A stretch of DNA of 14,180 bases from positions 1 through 14,180 of the forward strand of contig CAYQPQ010000025.1 of the NCBI GenBank assembly GCA_964420045.1. Direction: 5' to 3'. The notes below the pieces were generated by a model. That model was not told where the DNA came from. It did not search any database and saw only the letters and a program-made list of their open reading frames with translations. Below, piece by piece: positions 5,915 through 12,282 of the stretch (positions are counted from its first letter, which is position 1; each line of letters opens with the position of its first letter). Source of the DNA: GCA-016699975 sp964420045 (GTDB taxonomy: Bacteria > Patescibacteriota > Minisyncoccia > Moranbacterales > UBA1568). Made by a program: the position numbers and the translations under genes.

Positions 5915-6835
5915 CTAAACTTGCGTATTATTTGGTATCTCTGCATTGCGAGCAGGTATTTCTTCCGGTACCGGTTGCTGTTTGGTGATCGTGCGGCGGA
6001 TGACGTTGGCGAGTTTGAGGGCGAAGTTGATGAGGAGGAGTGACATGAGGAATATATTGGCGTCGATGAAAATGTTTCGGTAGAGAGGGACTTTCATATC
6101 GGTTCCGAGGAGAAGTGCGTGGGCGATGACGGCAACATACACGAAGATGTTGAGGAAATGGGTGATACGCCAGAGGCGTTGCGGGATCATGGGTTTGATC
6201 CAGCTGGTGAAGATGAGCACTATGAATCCGTAGAACGCCATGATGCCAAGAGCGAGCGAGAGCGGATCGAGTTTGCTTGGGCTGATGTGAAATGGAATGA
6301 ATGCGTCGGCCAGTGACGGCGCCATGAACGGGTCGAAGAGAAAGCTGATGCCGTGGAGTAATGCAAAGAACAATGTCTGGACGGCGATGGTGTAGTGAAC
6401 GGAGAGAGAATAGGCGGGACGGATGATGTCTTTGAGAAGAGGGAGTCGGACGGCGATGCCGAGGAAAATCGCGAGCCAAGCGAATGCAAAGGCAATGATT
6501 CCCGATGCGCGAGTGACGTACCAAACCCAGGGCACTTCTATTGAGGAGGGATTGTGCGTGACAATGGTGGTTGCCGACGGCGATGTTGAATCAAGTGGAT
6601 CTGTTTTGGCGAGCACTTCTGTGCCGTCATACCAGCCGTCACTATCGCTGTCGGGATTTTTGGGATCGGTTTTGAAGATAGTTGTTTCTCCGACATCAGT
6701 GAGTCCGTCGAGATCGGAGTCGAGTATGGGACCATCGGGGTAGGAAACGGAGAGCGTTGACTCTTCGGCGTGCGCATTTGATACTGCAAAGAACAGTGTT
6801 CCGAAGACGAGTGTGGCGGTGAAGATCTTTTTCAT
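5915..6835 (-). CDS. Ferric-reductase-like haem membrane protein with calcium repeats
   Basis: The 306-residue product starts with a signal peptide (MKKIFTATLVFGTLFFAVSN, cleavage probable after AHA at 23). Residues 35-83 hold two acidic thrombospondin-type-3/EF-hand-like loops (DSDLDGLTDVGE, 39-50; DSDSDGWYDGTEV, 62-74) that would bind calcium outside the cell. From about 105 on come roughly six TM segments with the paired histidines of a ferric-reductase-like domain: H147 and H161 (14 apart) and H226 and H239 (13 apart), expected to hold two haems that carry electrons across the membrane. The C-terminus is a polar cytoplasmic tail without a flavin/NAD domain. ATG 6835 is chosen over TTG 6859 because it begins the signal peptide; it lies 10 bases after the ApbE stop, so the two are probably cotranscribed. 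Confidence 0.78.
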   Translation of the reverse strand: MKKIFTATLVFGTLFFAVSNAHAEESTLSVSYPDGPILDSDLDGLTDVGETTIFKTDPKNPDSDSDGWYDGTEVLAKTDPLDSTSPSATTIVTHNPSSIEVPWVWYVTRASGIIAFAFAWLAIFLGIAVRLPLLKDIIRPAYSLSVHYTIAVQTLFFALLHGISFLFDPFMAPSLADAFIPFHISPSKLDPLSLALGIMAFYGFIVLIFTSWIKPMIPQRLWRITHFLNIFVYVAVIAHALLLGTDMKVPLYRNIFIDANIFLMSLLLINFALKLANVIRRTITKQQPVPEEIPARNAEIPNNTQV

Positions 6836-6845
6836 AGCGAGAGTA

Positions 6846-7823
6846 TTATTGTTTGGCAAGTGAGCGTTTGATTTCGGGAGTGATAGTCCAGGAGCTGCCT
6901 GATGTGCTTATGGTATTCGCTGTGACAAAGACAGCGGGAATAGCGTGTTTTTTGGCGTATGCGAACCCTTCTTTGATTCCCATGAGGAAGAGTGTTTTGG
7001 CGAGAAAGTCGGCGCGTTCTGCGGATGTCGAGAGAGCAGTGACGGAGAGGAGATCGAAGGAGAAGGTGTTCGGATGCTTGGGATGTATGAGGTGATGGTA
7101 GTGTTTTCCTTGGGAAGATATCCATTGTTTTCTGGTGATGCCGGAGGTGGCTATTGCTCTGTTTGTGATTTCGAGAAGGAGGGATGTTTCAGGAATATTT
7201 TCGACATTAATGGTCCACTTCTTTTTATCTTTGTTGGTGCCATGCGTTACCATGTCGCCCCCGGAATCGACGAGGAAATTTTCCCATCCATCCATACGTA
7301 TTCGTTCAGCCATTTTGTCGAGAATGTATCCTTTGGCGATTCCCGAAAAATCCATCGGTGTGTCGAACCGTACCATTTCACCCCAGACTTTGAGATCGCG
7401 TTTGAGTGGGGCATTGCGCGGGGAGAAAAGTTTCTCGAGTATGGGTTGGTTGGGTAACATGCTGGAAAAGTCCGAATGATAGCCAATGTGTTCGAGAATT
7501 GAGAGGACTCTCGGATCAAAGAGTCCATCGCTTTCCTTGTGAAACGAAAGGGCATGGAGAGCGAGAGCGAGCATGTCCGGCGAGGCGTTTCGGAAATTGC
7601 CGAGGTGGCGGTTGAACTGCGAGAGTTCGCTTTCAATATCGAATCGATTGAATATTTTTATCTTTTCAAAGCAGCACTCAACAGCTTGCGACAGGGTATG
7701 CTTCGCTTTTCGTATCTCGCCTTTGGAGTGGACTATTTCAAGATAGGTCTCCGTTCCCATGGCACGAAAGAGACGGGTTGTTGAAATGAGCCCCTCCTTC
7801 GAGTTGTGATGGTTCGGAGTCAT
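6846..7823 (-). CDS. apbE: FAD:protein FMN transferase (ApbE)
   Basis: ApbE attaches FMN from FAD covalently to Thr/Ser of extracytoplasmic redox proteins, using Mg2+. The 325-residue product matches the family along its length: TTRLFRAMGTETYLEIV (15-31), SGIAKGYILDK (160-170), LVDSGGDM (184-191), AIATSGITRK (223-232), HHLIHP (243-248) and AERADFLAKTLFLMG (268-282). In that last block family members usually read ADxxAT, where the Asp and Thr bind the metal; here the Thr position is Lys276. No clear signal peptide or lipobox is seen at the N-terminus. An open frame extends to 8177 but overlaps the preceding secreted-protein gene, so ATG 7823 is used. No flavinylation target motif was seen in neighbouring proteins. 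Confidence 0.85.
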   Translation of the reverse strand: MTPNHHNSKEGLISTTRLFRAMGTETYLEIVHSKGEIRKAKHTLSQAVECCFEKIKIFNRFDIESELSQFNRHLGNFRNASPDMLALALHALSFHKESDGLFDPRVLSILEHIGYHSDFSSMLPNQPILEKLFSPRNAPLKRDLKVWGEMVRFDTPMDFSGIAKGYILDKMAERIRMDGWENFLVDSGGDMVTHGTNKDKKKWTINVENIPETSLLLEITNRAIATSGITRKQWISSQGKHYHHLIHPKHPNTFSFDLLSVTALSTSAERADFLAKTLFLMGIKEGFAYAKKHAIPAVFVTANTISTSGSSWTITPEIKRSLAKQ

Positions 7824-7848
7824 GGATGTTCCGAAGACAAAATGAAGT

Positions 7849-8223
7849 TTATGGTGAGGATTCAAAGCGATCTGCGATACCGTTTCTATTGTCATCGGAG
7901 ACGATATAGAGCTCGGGAATGTTTGGATGAGGATCTTCATTGTCGTAGAGCCCGTCTCCGTCGCTATCGGTGAGCACGGTCGTGACTTCCTGTTGCGTGA
8001 TTGTGGTGACTGGGACAAGAGTTGGTTCTTTGGCGGTATTTGTTTGTTTTGTGGCGCTGTCGTCTGAGCGAACTTCTTTCTCCTGATCCCGTTCATCTTC
8101 GTGGTCGTCCTCTTGTTCTTCCTCGTCGTCTTCGGCATGGGAAATATATCGGTTGGATGGGAGTGCATTCGAACCAAGGGTAAGGCATGTGATGGAAAAC
8201 AGAATAAGGAGAAATTTTTTCAT
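7849..8223 (-). CDS. Secreted acidic protein with a calcium-binding repeat
   Basis: This is a 124-residue protein of no recognised family. MKKFLLILFSITCLTLGSNA is a signal peptide, probably cleaved after Ala20. Residues 31-55 are almost all Asp/Glu with a few Arg/Lys; then comes a Thr/Val/Pro linker (about 56-84) and a DSDGDGLYDNEDPHP stretch (86-100) typical of thrombospondin-type-3 calcium loops, echoed by DDNRNGIADRF (110-120). The frame is open upstream to 8355, but ATG 8223 begins the signal peptide. It ends 25 bases before apbE and shares its calcium-repeat type with the haem protein beyond, suggesting a joint envelope function. No Shine-Dalgarno sequence is visible. Confidence 0.65.
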   Translation of the reverse strand: MKKFLLILFSITCLTLGSNALPSNRYISHAEDDEEEQEDDHEDERDQEKEVRSDDSATKQTNTAKEPTLVPVTTITQQEVTTVLTDSDGDGLYDNEDPHPNIPELYIVSDDNRNGIADRFESSP

Positions 8224-8269
8224 AGGGGTTTTTGAGGCTGCAGCGTTCGCATCGCTCTTCGGAGTTATG

Positions 8270-8635
8270 CTACGAGGTTTTTGTGGTTCGATTGGCTTTT
8301 TTGGTAGTTGCCGCGCTTGATGCTGAGGAAGAAGTGGTTGTTGATGAGGGGACAAGTGTTGTGGTTTTGACTGGTTTTGTTTCTGTGATAGTTTTTTGGA
8401 GGGCAGGGGTTGAGTTTTTGAGTTTTTGTTCGCGATCTTCCTGGATCATTCTCTGTGTTTCGGAGAGTGCCGGATCGATAGGGATTGTTTCGAGAGTGGG
8501 TTCGGCATTTTGGGCGAGACGACCTGCGTCACTGATGCGCAGTGAGAGGACCATTGCAGTAATCACCACGACTCCGAGTATGAATGAGAGTGATGTTGCC
8601 GCCGGATTTTTCATGGGGGATTGGTAGAAGCGCAT
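8270..8635 (-). CDS. Membrane-anchored Thr/Ser-rich protein of unknown function
   Basis: A 121-residue protein of no recognised family. A single hydrophobic segment at about 14-31 (SLSFILGVVVITAMVL) would act as an uncleaved anchor. Then comes a charged, probably helical stretch (60-75) and a low-complexity tail of Thr, Ser, Ala and Lys (80-121). The short TTTLVPSSTT in its tail resembles the linker of the following secreted protein. The start could be ATG 8635 or ATG 8614; neither has a ribosome binding site. It is first in the minus-strand cluster, 46 bases ahead of the secreted acidic gene. A TATAAC on the minus strand at 8678-8683 might be its -10 box. Its low complexity makes the call less certain, but the anchor plus context support it. 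Confidence 0.5.
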   Translation of the reverse strand: MRFYQSPMKNPAATSLSFILGVVVITAMVLSLRISDAGRLAQNAEPTLETIPIDPALSETQRMIQEDREQKLKNSTPALQKTITETKPVKTTTLVPSSTTTSSSASSAATTKKANRTTKTS

Positions 8636-8754
8636 ACGGCTGAGTGTTATCGAGATATTCTGCCTGTACTATTAACTGTTATACGGATTTTTGTTGCTGG
8701 GAAATGCGCATGCGCGCGTCCCGATCTCTTGGATATCTCCTTGACCTGCACGCG

Positions 8755-9663
8755 CTAAAACCATTTTTTGGCGCGGAAGACGATGATGGTGGCAAAGGAG
8801 ATGCAGAACATGATGCCGACATGTATCCAGAAGGCATACGGGCTGTTGGCAAAGGGAATGCTTGCGCTCATGGCGAGCACATTTGAGTAGACCGTCATGG
8901 GAAGCATAATCGCCGAGAAGATGGTGAGTACCTTCATGGTGAGGTCGAGCTTGTTCGAGAGCAGAGAATTGTTGGTTGCCTCGAGCGATTCGATGATTTC
9001 CTTGTTGTTTTCGAGAATATTCCAGAGGCGGATGTTTGTACCGATGAGGTCTTGGAAGTACATCGTAAGTCCTTCGGGAATGAAGGGGCTTTGTTTTTGG
9101 AAGATGGATTCGATGATGGAACGTTGCGGCTTCAGTGTACGGCGGAAATTGAGAATATCGCGCTTTACGACGGAAATTTCGAAGACCATTTCTTTCTCTT
9201 TGCCGTTGAACACATTGTCTTCGATGGCGTCGAGATTGCGCGCGATATGGTCGAGGCGAGGAAAGCACGAATTCATGAGTAGATCAAGGATGTGATACAT
9301 GAGGTGTGCCGGTGTCTTGTCCATGTGGAGTCGCCGTTTCCCCTCGTTTTTCTCAAGCGCGTCGAAGAAGTCGGTTACTTGGAACATATCATCGCGGTGT
9401 CCAGTGATGAGGTGGGTATTGGTGAGGATGATGTCCATTTCGCCCGGGTAGGTAGTGCGGTTCTTGGCGTCGAAAAGGGGGATATGTACAGAAAGAAAAA
9501 GACAATTGTCGAAGTTGATCGCTTTGGGTTGATAGGTGGGCGTCGAAAACTCCTCGATGGCTATCGGGTGTATATTGAAATCTTCCTGCAGGTGGAGAAT
9601 GTCTTCCGGCCCCGGGTTCGGCATGTCAACCCAAGATATGGCGCCGAACGAAACGGTTTTCAT
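8755..9663 (-). CDS. corA: CorA-family metal ion channel with altered GMN motif
   Basis: CorA proteins are homopentameric Mg2+/Co2+ channels with a large cytoplasmic domain and two C-terminal TM helices. The 302-residue product fits: a mixed alpha/beta N-terminal domain, long helices at about 120-245, TM1 at about 243-264 (MKVLTIFSAIMLPMTVYS), a short outer loop and TM2 at about 276-297, with the basic end FRAKKWF. The family signature Y-G-M-N at the end of TM1 reads L263-A264-M265-S266 when aligned from the conserved P-x-T (255-257), so both Gly and Asn of the selectivity filter are replaced. Ion specificity is therefore uncertain. ATG 9663 has no ribosome binding site, but a TGGTATAAT extended -10 lies upstream. 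Confidence 0.85.
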   Translation of the reverse strand: MKTVSFGAISWVDMPNPGPEDILHLQEDFNIHPIAIEEFSTPTYQPKAINFDNCLFLSVHIPLFDAKNRTTYPGEMDIILTNTHLITGHRDDMFQVTDFFDALEKNEGKRRLHMDKTPAHLMYHILDLLMNSCFPRLDHIARNLDAIEDNVFNGKEKEMVFEISVVKRDILNFRRTLKPQRSIIESIFQKQSPFIPEGLTMYFQDLIGTNIRLWNILENNKEIIESLEATNNSLLSNKLDLTMKVLTIFSAIMLPMTVYSNVLAMSASIPFANSPYAFWIHVGIMFCISFATIIVFRAKKWF

Positions 9664-9691
9664 GGTTGTTTGTTTGAAAATGAAGTGTCTC

Positions 9692-9701
9692 TATTATACC
9701 A
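9692..9701. promoter_or_regulatory. Overlapping divergent promoters of corA and yidD
   Basis: On the minus strand 9701-9693 read TGGTATAAT, an extended -10 with a perfect hexamer, placing the corA start of transcription near 9686. On the plus strand 9692-9697 read TATTAT, with TTGTTT at 9670-9675 (spacer 16) as a weak -35, giving a yidD start near 9704, just 6 bases before its ATG. The two promoters share the same bases and should compete. Confidence 0.5.
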
Positions 9702-9709
9702 TATCGAAT

Positions 9710-9961
9710 ATGAAGAAACTGCTTCTTTTTCTTATTTTGGTATATCAAAAGACGCTTTCGCTGGATCACGGGCTCTTGGGGAAAATCGTGCCGATTCGTA
9801 TCTGTCGATTCTATCCGTCGTGCTCGGAATATGCGCGGCAGGCAGTCGGGCGCTTCGGCGCCTTCCGTGGCGGATACCTTGCTTTCCACCGTCTCCTGCG
9901 ATGCCACCCCTGGCACCCGGGCGGGTATGATCCGATTCCAGAGCCAAAAAACGAGAATTAG
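9710..9961 (+). CDS. yidD: Membrane protein insertion efficiency factor YidD
   Basis: YidD is a small protein at the inner membrane that assists YidC-dependent insertion. The 83-residue product has the full signature: LVYQKTLS near the start, ICRFYPSCSEYARQAV with its two Cys (35-50), FGAFRGGYLAFHRLLRCHPW with the RCHP motif, and GGYDPIP near the end. The open frame extends upstream to 9536 inside the antisense of corA, but ATG 9710 starts a typical MKKLLLFLILVYQ and follows the promoter. There is no Shine-Dalgarno sequence. Its TAG stop lies within the left arm of the CIRCE element. The usual neighbours rnpA, rpmH and yidC are not present. Confidence 0.93.
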   Translation: MKKLLLFLILVYQKTLSLDHGLLGKIVPIRICRFYPSCSEYARQAVGRFGAFRGGYLAFHRLLRCHPWHPGGYDPIPEPKNEN

Positions 9962-9984
9962 CACTCATACTTGACGAGTGCTAA
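9958..9984. promoter_or_regulatory. CIRCE operator (HrcA binding site)
   Basis: TTAGCACTC (9958-9966), a 9-base spacer and GAGTGCTAA (9976-9984) exactly match the CIRCE inverted repeat bound by HrcA. The element overlaps the stop codon of yidD on the left and the -35 box TTGACG (9971-9976) of the hrcA promoter, so bound HrcA should block RNA polymerase. It implies autoregulated, heat-inducible control of the downstream chaperone genes. Confidence 0.98.
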
Positions 9985-9999
9985 TCGGTGATTTATACT
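9971..9999 (+). promoter_or_regulatory. Sigma-70-type promoter of hrcA
   Basis: TTGACG (9971-9976), a 17-base spacer and TATACT (9994-9999) form a strong promoter inside and beside CIRCE. Initiation 6-8 bases downstream falls at about 10006, next to the hrcA ATG at 10008, so the message would have almost no leader even though GAGGG lies just upstream in the DNA. Confidence 0.85.
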
Positions 10000-10007
10000 G
10001 AGGGCGT

Positions 10008-10754
10008 ATGAATGAACGACAGCAAACTATTCTCTCGGCGGTGGTGGAGCTCTATACGAAAAGCGCACTTCCGGTTGGGTCTGAGGCGCTTCTCTCGCGG
10101 GTTCATCTGCCGGTGTCGTCGGCGACGGTGCGGAGCGATATGGCGGCTCTGGAAGAGGATGGCTATCTGTATCAGCCGCATGTTTCGTCGGGGCGCATTC
10201 CGACCGACAAGGGGTATCGTTTCTATATCGAACATGGAATGAAAGACGAGGCTCTTTCAAAAGAAGAAGAGGCGGAGTTGAAAAAAGAACTTTTGGTACT
10301 CGAGGCGCGGAACGCCCGCCTTGCGCGGACGACTGCCAAACTCCTCTCGGCGTTTTCGGGGAGCCTCGCTGTGTCGGGCATTGTGAGTCGCGATGAGTTC
10401 TATGACTTCGGTATGAAGGAACTCATGGGAGAGCCGGAGTTTCAGGAACTCGACGAAGTGTGTCGGCTGGTGGAAGCACTTGACTCGATCGATGAGAATA
10501 TCGACGCGCTCCTCTCGAAAATGAAAGACGGCGAGGTAAAGATATTTATTGGTGCGGAGAATCCAATCAAAGAAATTTCCAATTGCTCCATGATGGTTTC
10601 GCCCTACCAAAATGCCGACGGTGATCGAGGAGTCCTCGCTATCATCGGCCCGAAGCGCATGAAGTATGCCAAAAACAAATCACTCTTGGAATATATGAAG
10701 CGTATGCTGGGCGGAAGTGTTGGGGTGGTTGCGATGTTTGTTATTTTGCACTAG
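10008..10754 (+). CDS. hrcA: Heat-inducible transcription repressor HrcA (short form)
   Basis: HrcA is a dimeric repressor that binds CIRCE and is kept active by chaperones. The N-terminal winged helix is clear: MNERQQTILSAVVELYT, PVGSEALLS, then SSATVRSDMAALEEDGYL (37-54) and PHVSSGRIPTDKGYRFYI (57-74). The C-terminal part keeps the family's IGAENPI (181-187), the SMMVSPYQ stretch and LAIIGPKRMKYAKN (210-223). At 248 residues it is well short of the usual 340 or so, with the middle (about 80-175) reduced, consistent with a lost or shortened dimerisation insert. It sits directly behind CIRCE and heads the heat-shock locus; the next gene starts 16 bases after its stop. Confidence 0.93.
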   Translation: MNERQQTILSAVVELYTKSALPVGSEALLSRVHLPVSSATVRSDMAALEEDGYLYQPHVSSGRIPTDKGYRFYIEHGMKDEALSKEEEAELKKELLVLEARNARLARTTAKLLSAFSGSLAVSGIVSRDEFYDFGMKELMGEPEFQELDEVCRLVEALDSIDENIDALLSKMKDGEVKIFIGAENPIKEISNCSMMVSPYQNADGDRGVLAIIGPKRMKYAKNKSLLEYMKRMLGGSVGVVAMFVILH

Positions 10755-10770
10755 TTTTTGGAAAAATTTT

Positions 10771-11655
10771 ATGGAAACAAAAGTTGTTGATGGAAAATTC
10801 ATATCAGATGAAAAGGGACATGAGCTCTTTCAAATATCACAAAAGATAGTGTTGTATGATCCTGAGAAGAAGACATTTTTGATGCTGAAGATTGCTGATA
10901 CGGAAAGTTTCTTTGTTCAAAAGTACGGTGTGTGGGATTTTCCTGGCGGTCGAGTGGATGTTTCCGAAAGTCTTGAGGAATCTTTGTCTCGAGAACTTGG
11001 AGAAGAGGTTGGTCTTGAGAGTGTTGATGTCCCGAGGCATATAGGTGTTTTCTTGGCAGAATATATGAAGAAGCGTGTATTGACCCTCGGGTATATCGCG
11101 CGGGTGTCTTCTTCGCAGGATATTACACTGAGTTCGGAACACAATGAATATCGATGGGTAACTGCTGAAGAGGTTTCCAAGGGTGAGGAGTTTGGTGATA
11201 TGGCGAAATATTTTGTGTCGGCGGCTGTCGAACGGCTCAAAGAGCGGGAATATTTGAATGATGTGAAGCGGATTTCGGCGGATTTTGAGAATTATCGGCG
11301 GAGGCAGGAAGAGCGAATGAAAGAATTATCGGCGATGAGCGCGGAGCGATTTGCGATGGATATTATTCCGGTGATCGACAACTTCCGCATGGCGGCGCAG
11401 CATGTGCCGGAAGCGGAGAAGGAGAATGCGTGGATGACAGGTATTACCTATATCGGAAAGCAACTCGAAGAAGCGCTTGCGACGAATGGTATCTCGGCAT
11501 TTGAGGCAAAGGAGGGCGATGTGTTTGATCCGCATCGGCACGAGGCGGTGAGTCAGGAGGAAGGAAAAGAGGAAGGTACAGTTGTAAAAGTTCTTCAGCC
11601 CGGATATATAAGCGGTACGCGAGTGGTTCGTCCGGCGAAGGTGATTGTTTCATGA
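10771..11655 (+). CDS. grpE: NUDIX-GrpE fusion protein
   Basis: One continuous 294-residue frame joins two domains. Residues about 20-155 are a NUDIX hydrolase domain with a complete Nudix box at 60-82: G60, E66, R74-E75, E78-E79 and G81 all in the G-x5-E-x7-RE-U-x-EE-x-GU pattern. Residues about 158-294 are GrpE, the nucleotide exchange factor of DnaK: YLNDVKRISADFENYRRRQE (161-180), MDIIPVIDNFRMA (196-208), EGDVFDPHRHEAV (248-260) and the end PGYISGTRVVRPAKVIVS. The usual disordered GrpE N-terminus is replaced by NUDIX. ATG 10771 follows hrcA by 16 bases and is preferred over an upstream TTG at 10717 that lies within hrcA. A GrpE role is well supported by the context; the NUDIX substrate is unknown. 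Confidence 0.9.
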   Translation: METKVVDGKFISDEKGHELFQISQKIVLYDPEKKTFLMLKIADTESFFVQKYGVWDFPGGRVDVSESLEESLSRELGEEVGLESVDVPRHIGVFLAEYMKKRVLTLGYIARVSSSQDITLSSEHNEYRWVTAEEVSKGEEFGDMAKYFVSAAVERLKEREYLNDVKRISADFENYRRRQEERMKELSAMSAERFAMDIIPVIDNFRMAAQHVPEAEKENAWMTGITYIGKQLEEALATNGISAFEAKEGDVFDPHRHEAVSQEEGKEEGTVVKVLQPGYISGTRVVRPAKVIVS

Positions 11656-11690
11656 ACACATGATGAGGTGAGCGTAATAACCAAATAAGA

Positions 11691-11700
11691 AAGGAGGTGA
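11691..11700 (+). promoter_or_regulatory. Very strong ribosome binding site of the Hsp20 gene
   Basis: AAGGAGGTGA is the full ten-base complement of the 3' end of 16S rRNA, 6 bases before ATG 11707. Most other genes in this window have weak or no Shine-Dalgarno sequence, so this suggests specially high Hsp20 output. Confidence 0.9.
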
Positions 11701-11706
11701 GTACGT

Positions 11707-12111
11707 ATGACACGAAGCATTATTCATTGGTCACCGATGCGCGATCTCGATCGTTTCTTCGATGAGGATATGTGGGCGCACGGCTTTGCTCCGGCGGTAG
11801 ATGTCCGTCAGGACAAAGATCATGTGATTGTGGACTTTCAGCTTCCGAATATCGATCCGGAGAAAGTAAACATCACCATTGAGAACGATGTGCTCACGGT
11901 TTCGGGAGCGAGCGAAGAGCGGCATGAGGTGAAGCGCGAGGATTACTACCGCAAGGAGATCAGTCGCGGCGAATTCTCCCGGTCTATCATCCTTCCGATG
12001 AAGGTGGAGGGTGACAAGGCGGCGGCATCGTATGAGAAGGGCATTCTCACGATCACCGCGCCGAAGGCGGAAGAAGTGAAGCCGAAGAAGATTGCGGTCA
12101 CGGTGAAGTAA
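11707..12111 (+). CDS. Small heat-shock protein, Hsp20/alpha-crystallin family
   Basis: Small heat-shock proteins form oligomers that hold unfolding proteins for DnaK to refold, without using ATP. The 134-residue product has a short N-terminal arm (MTRSIIHWSPMRDLDRFFDE), then the alpha-crystallin domain from about 30: APAVDVRQDKDHVIVDFQLP, the VNITIENDVLTVSG strands, and ISRGEFSRSIILP. A-x-Y-x-x-G-I-L-T-I appears as ASYEKGILTITAPK, followed by a short Lys-rich end. The start is fixed by a perfect Shine-Dalgarno sequence. It sits between the GrpE fusion and dnaK, so it probably shares the CIRCE-controlled transcript; no separate promoter was found in the 51-base gap before it. Confidence 0.95.
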   Translation: MTRSIIHWSPMRDLDRFFDEDMWAHGFAPAVDVRQDKDHVIVDFQLPNIDPEKVNITIENDVLTVSGASEERHEVKREDYYRKEISRGEFSRSIILPMKVEGDKAAASYEKGILTITAPKAEEVKPKKIAVTVK

Positions 12112-12127
12112 ACTTCGTTTGCTTCGA

Positions 12128-12157
12128 CACTCCCTGAATCTTTGATTTCGGGGAGTG
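12128..12157 (+). terminator. Hairpin after hsp20, possible partial terminator
   Basis: CACTCCC (12128-12134) pairs with GGGAGTG (12151-12157), with further partial pairing inside. No T run follows, so it is not a standard intrinsic terminator. It may slow or process the transcript, or protect the hsp20 message, while allowing readthrough to dnaK. Confidence 0.45.
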
Positions 12158-12180
12158 GGAAGAGCAAGTGAATAGGGATA

Positions 12181-12282
12181 GATGAAGAAGAAATTAAGAA
12201 TTAAGAAATAAAGAATGAAGAGTGGGAGCGTGGAATAGAATGTGTTATTCCCGGTTCCTTATTCTTGATTCTCATTACGTGT
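12181..12282 (+). repeat. A/G-rich palindromic intergenic element, copy 2
   Basis: This element occupies the end of the gap between hsp20 and dnaK and is a diverged relative of the one before rplL. The left side is made of AAGAATTAAG/AATAAAGAAT units and the right side of CTTATTCTTGATTCTC. CTTATTCTT (12258-12266) is the near-complement of AAGAATTAAG (12196-12205). Its right end TTCTCATTACGTGTATGG abuts the dnaK ATG at 12283, just as the right end of copy 1 (TTCATCACGTAGTAT) lies just before the rplL promoter. No ribosome binding site or clear promoter for dnaK is visible in it. Confidence 0.55.

Noticed and set aside
5928..6524. 198-residue His/Arg/Pro-rich frame on the minus strand
   Set aside because: It is another frame of the haem membrane protein gene, with typical shadow composition and no domain.
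7824..8177. N-terminal extension of apbE
   Set aside because: It overlaps the secreted acidic protein gene in another frame and is a Lys/Thr/Ser-rich shadow; the family begins near residue 15 after ATG 7823.
8636..8754. Possible RNA gene or terminator in the gap after corA
   Set aside because: Only a GCGCATGCGC palindrome and no stem with a T run were found; nothing there resembles a known RNA.
9292..9930. 212-residue plus-strand frame
   Set aside because: It is opposite corA and out of frame with yidD; no family resemblance. The yidD frame with its full signature is the real gene here.
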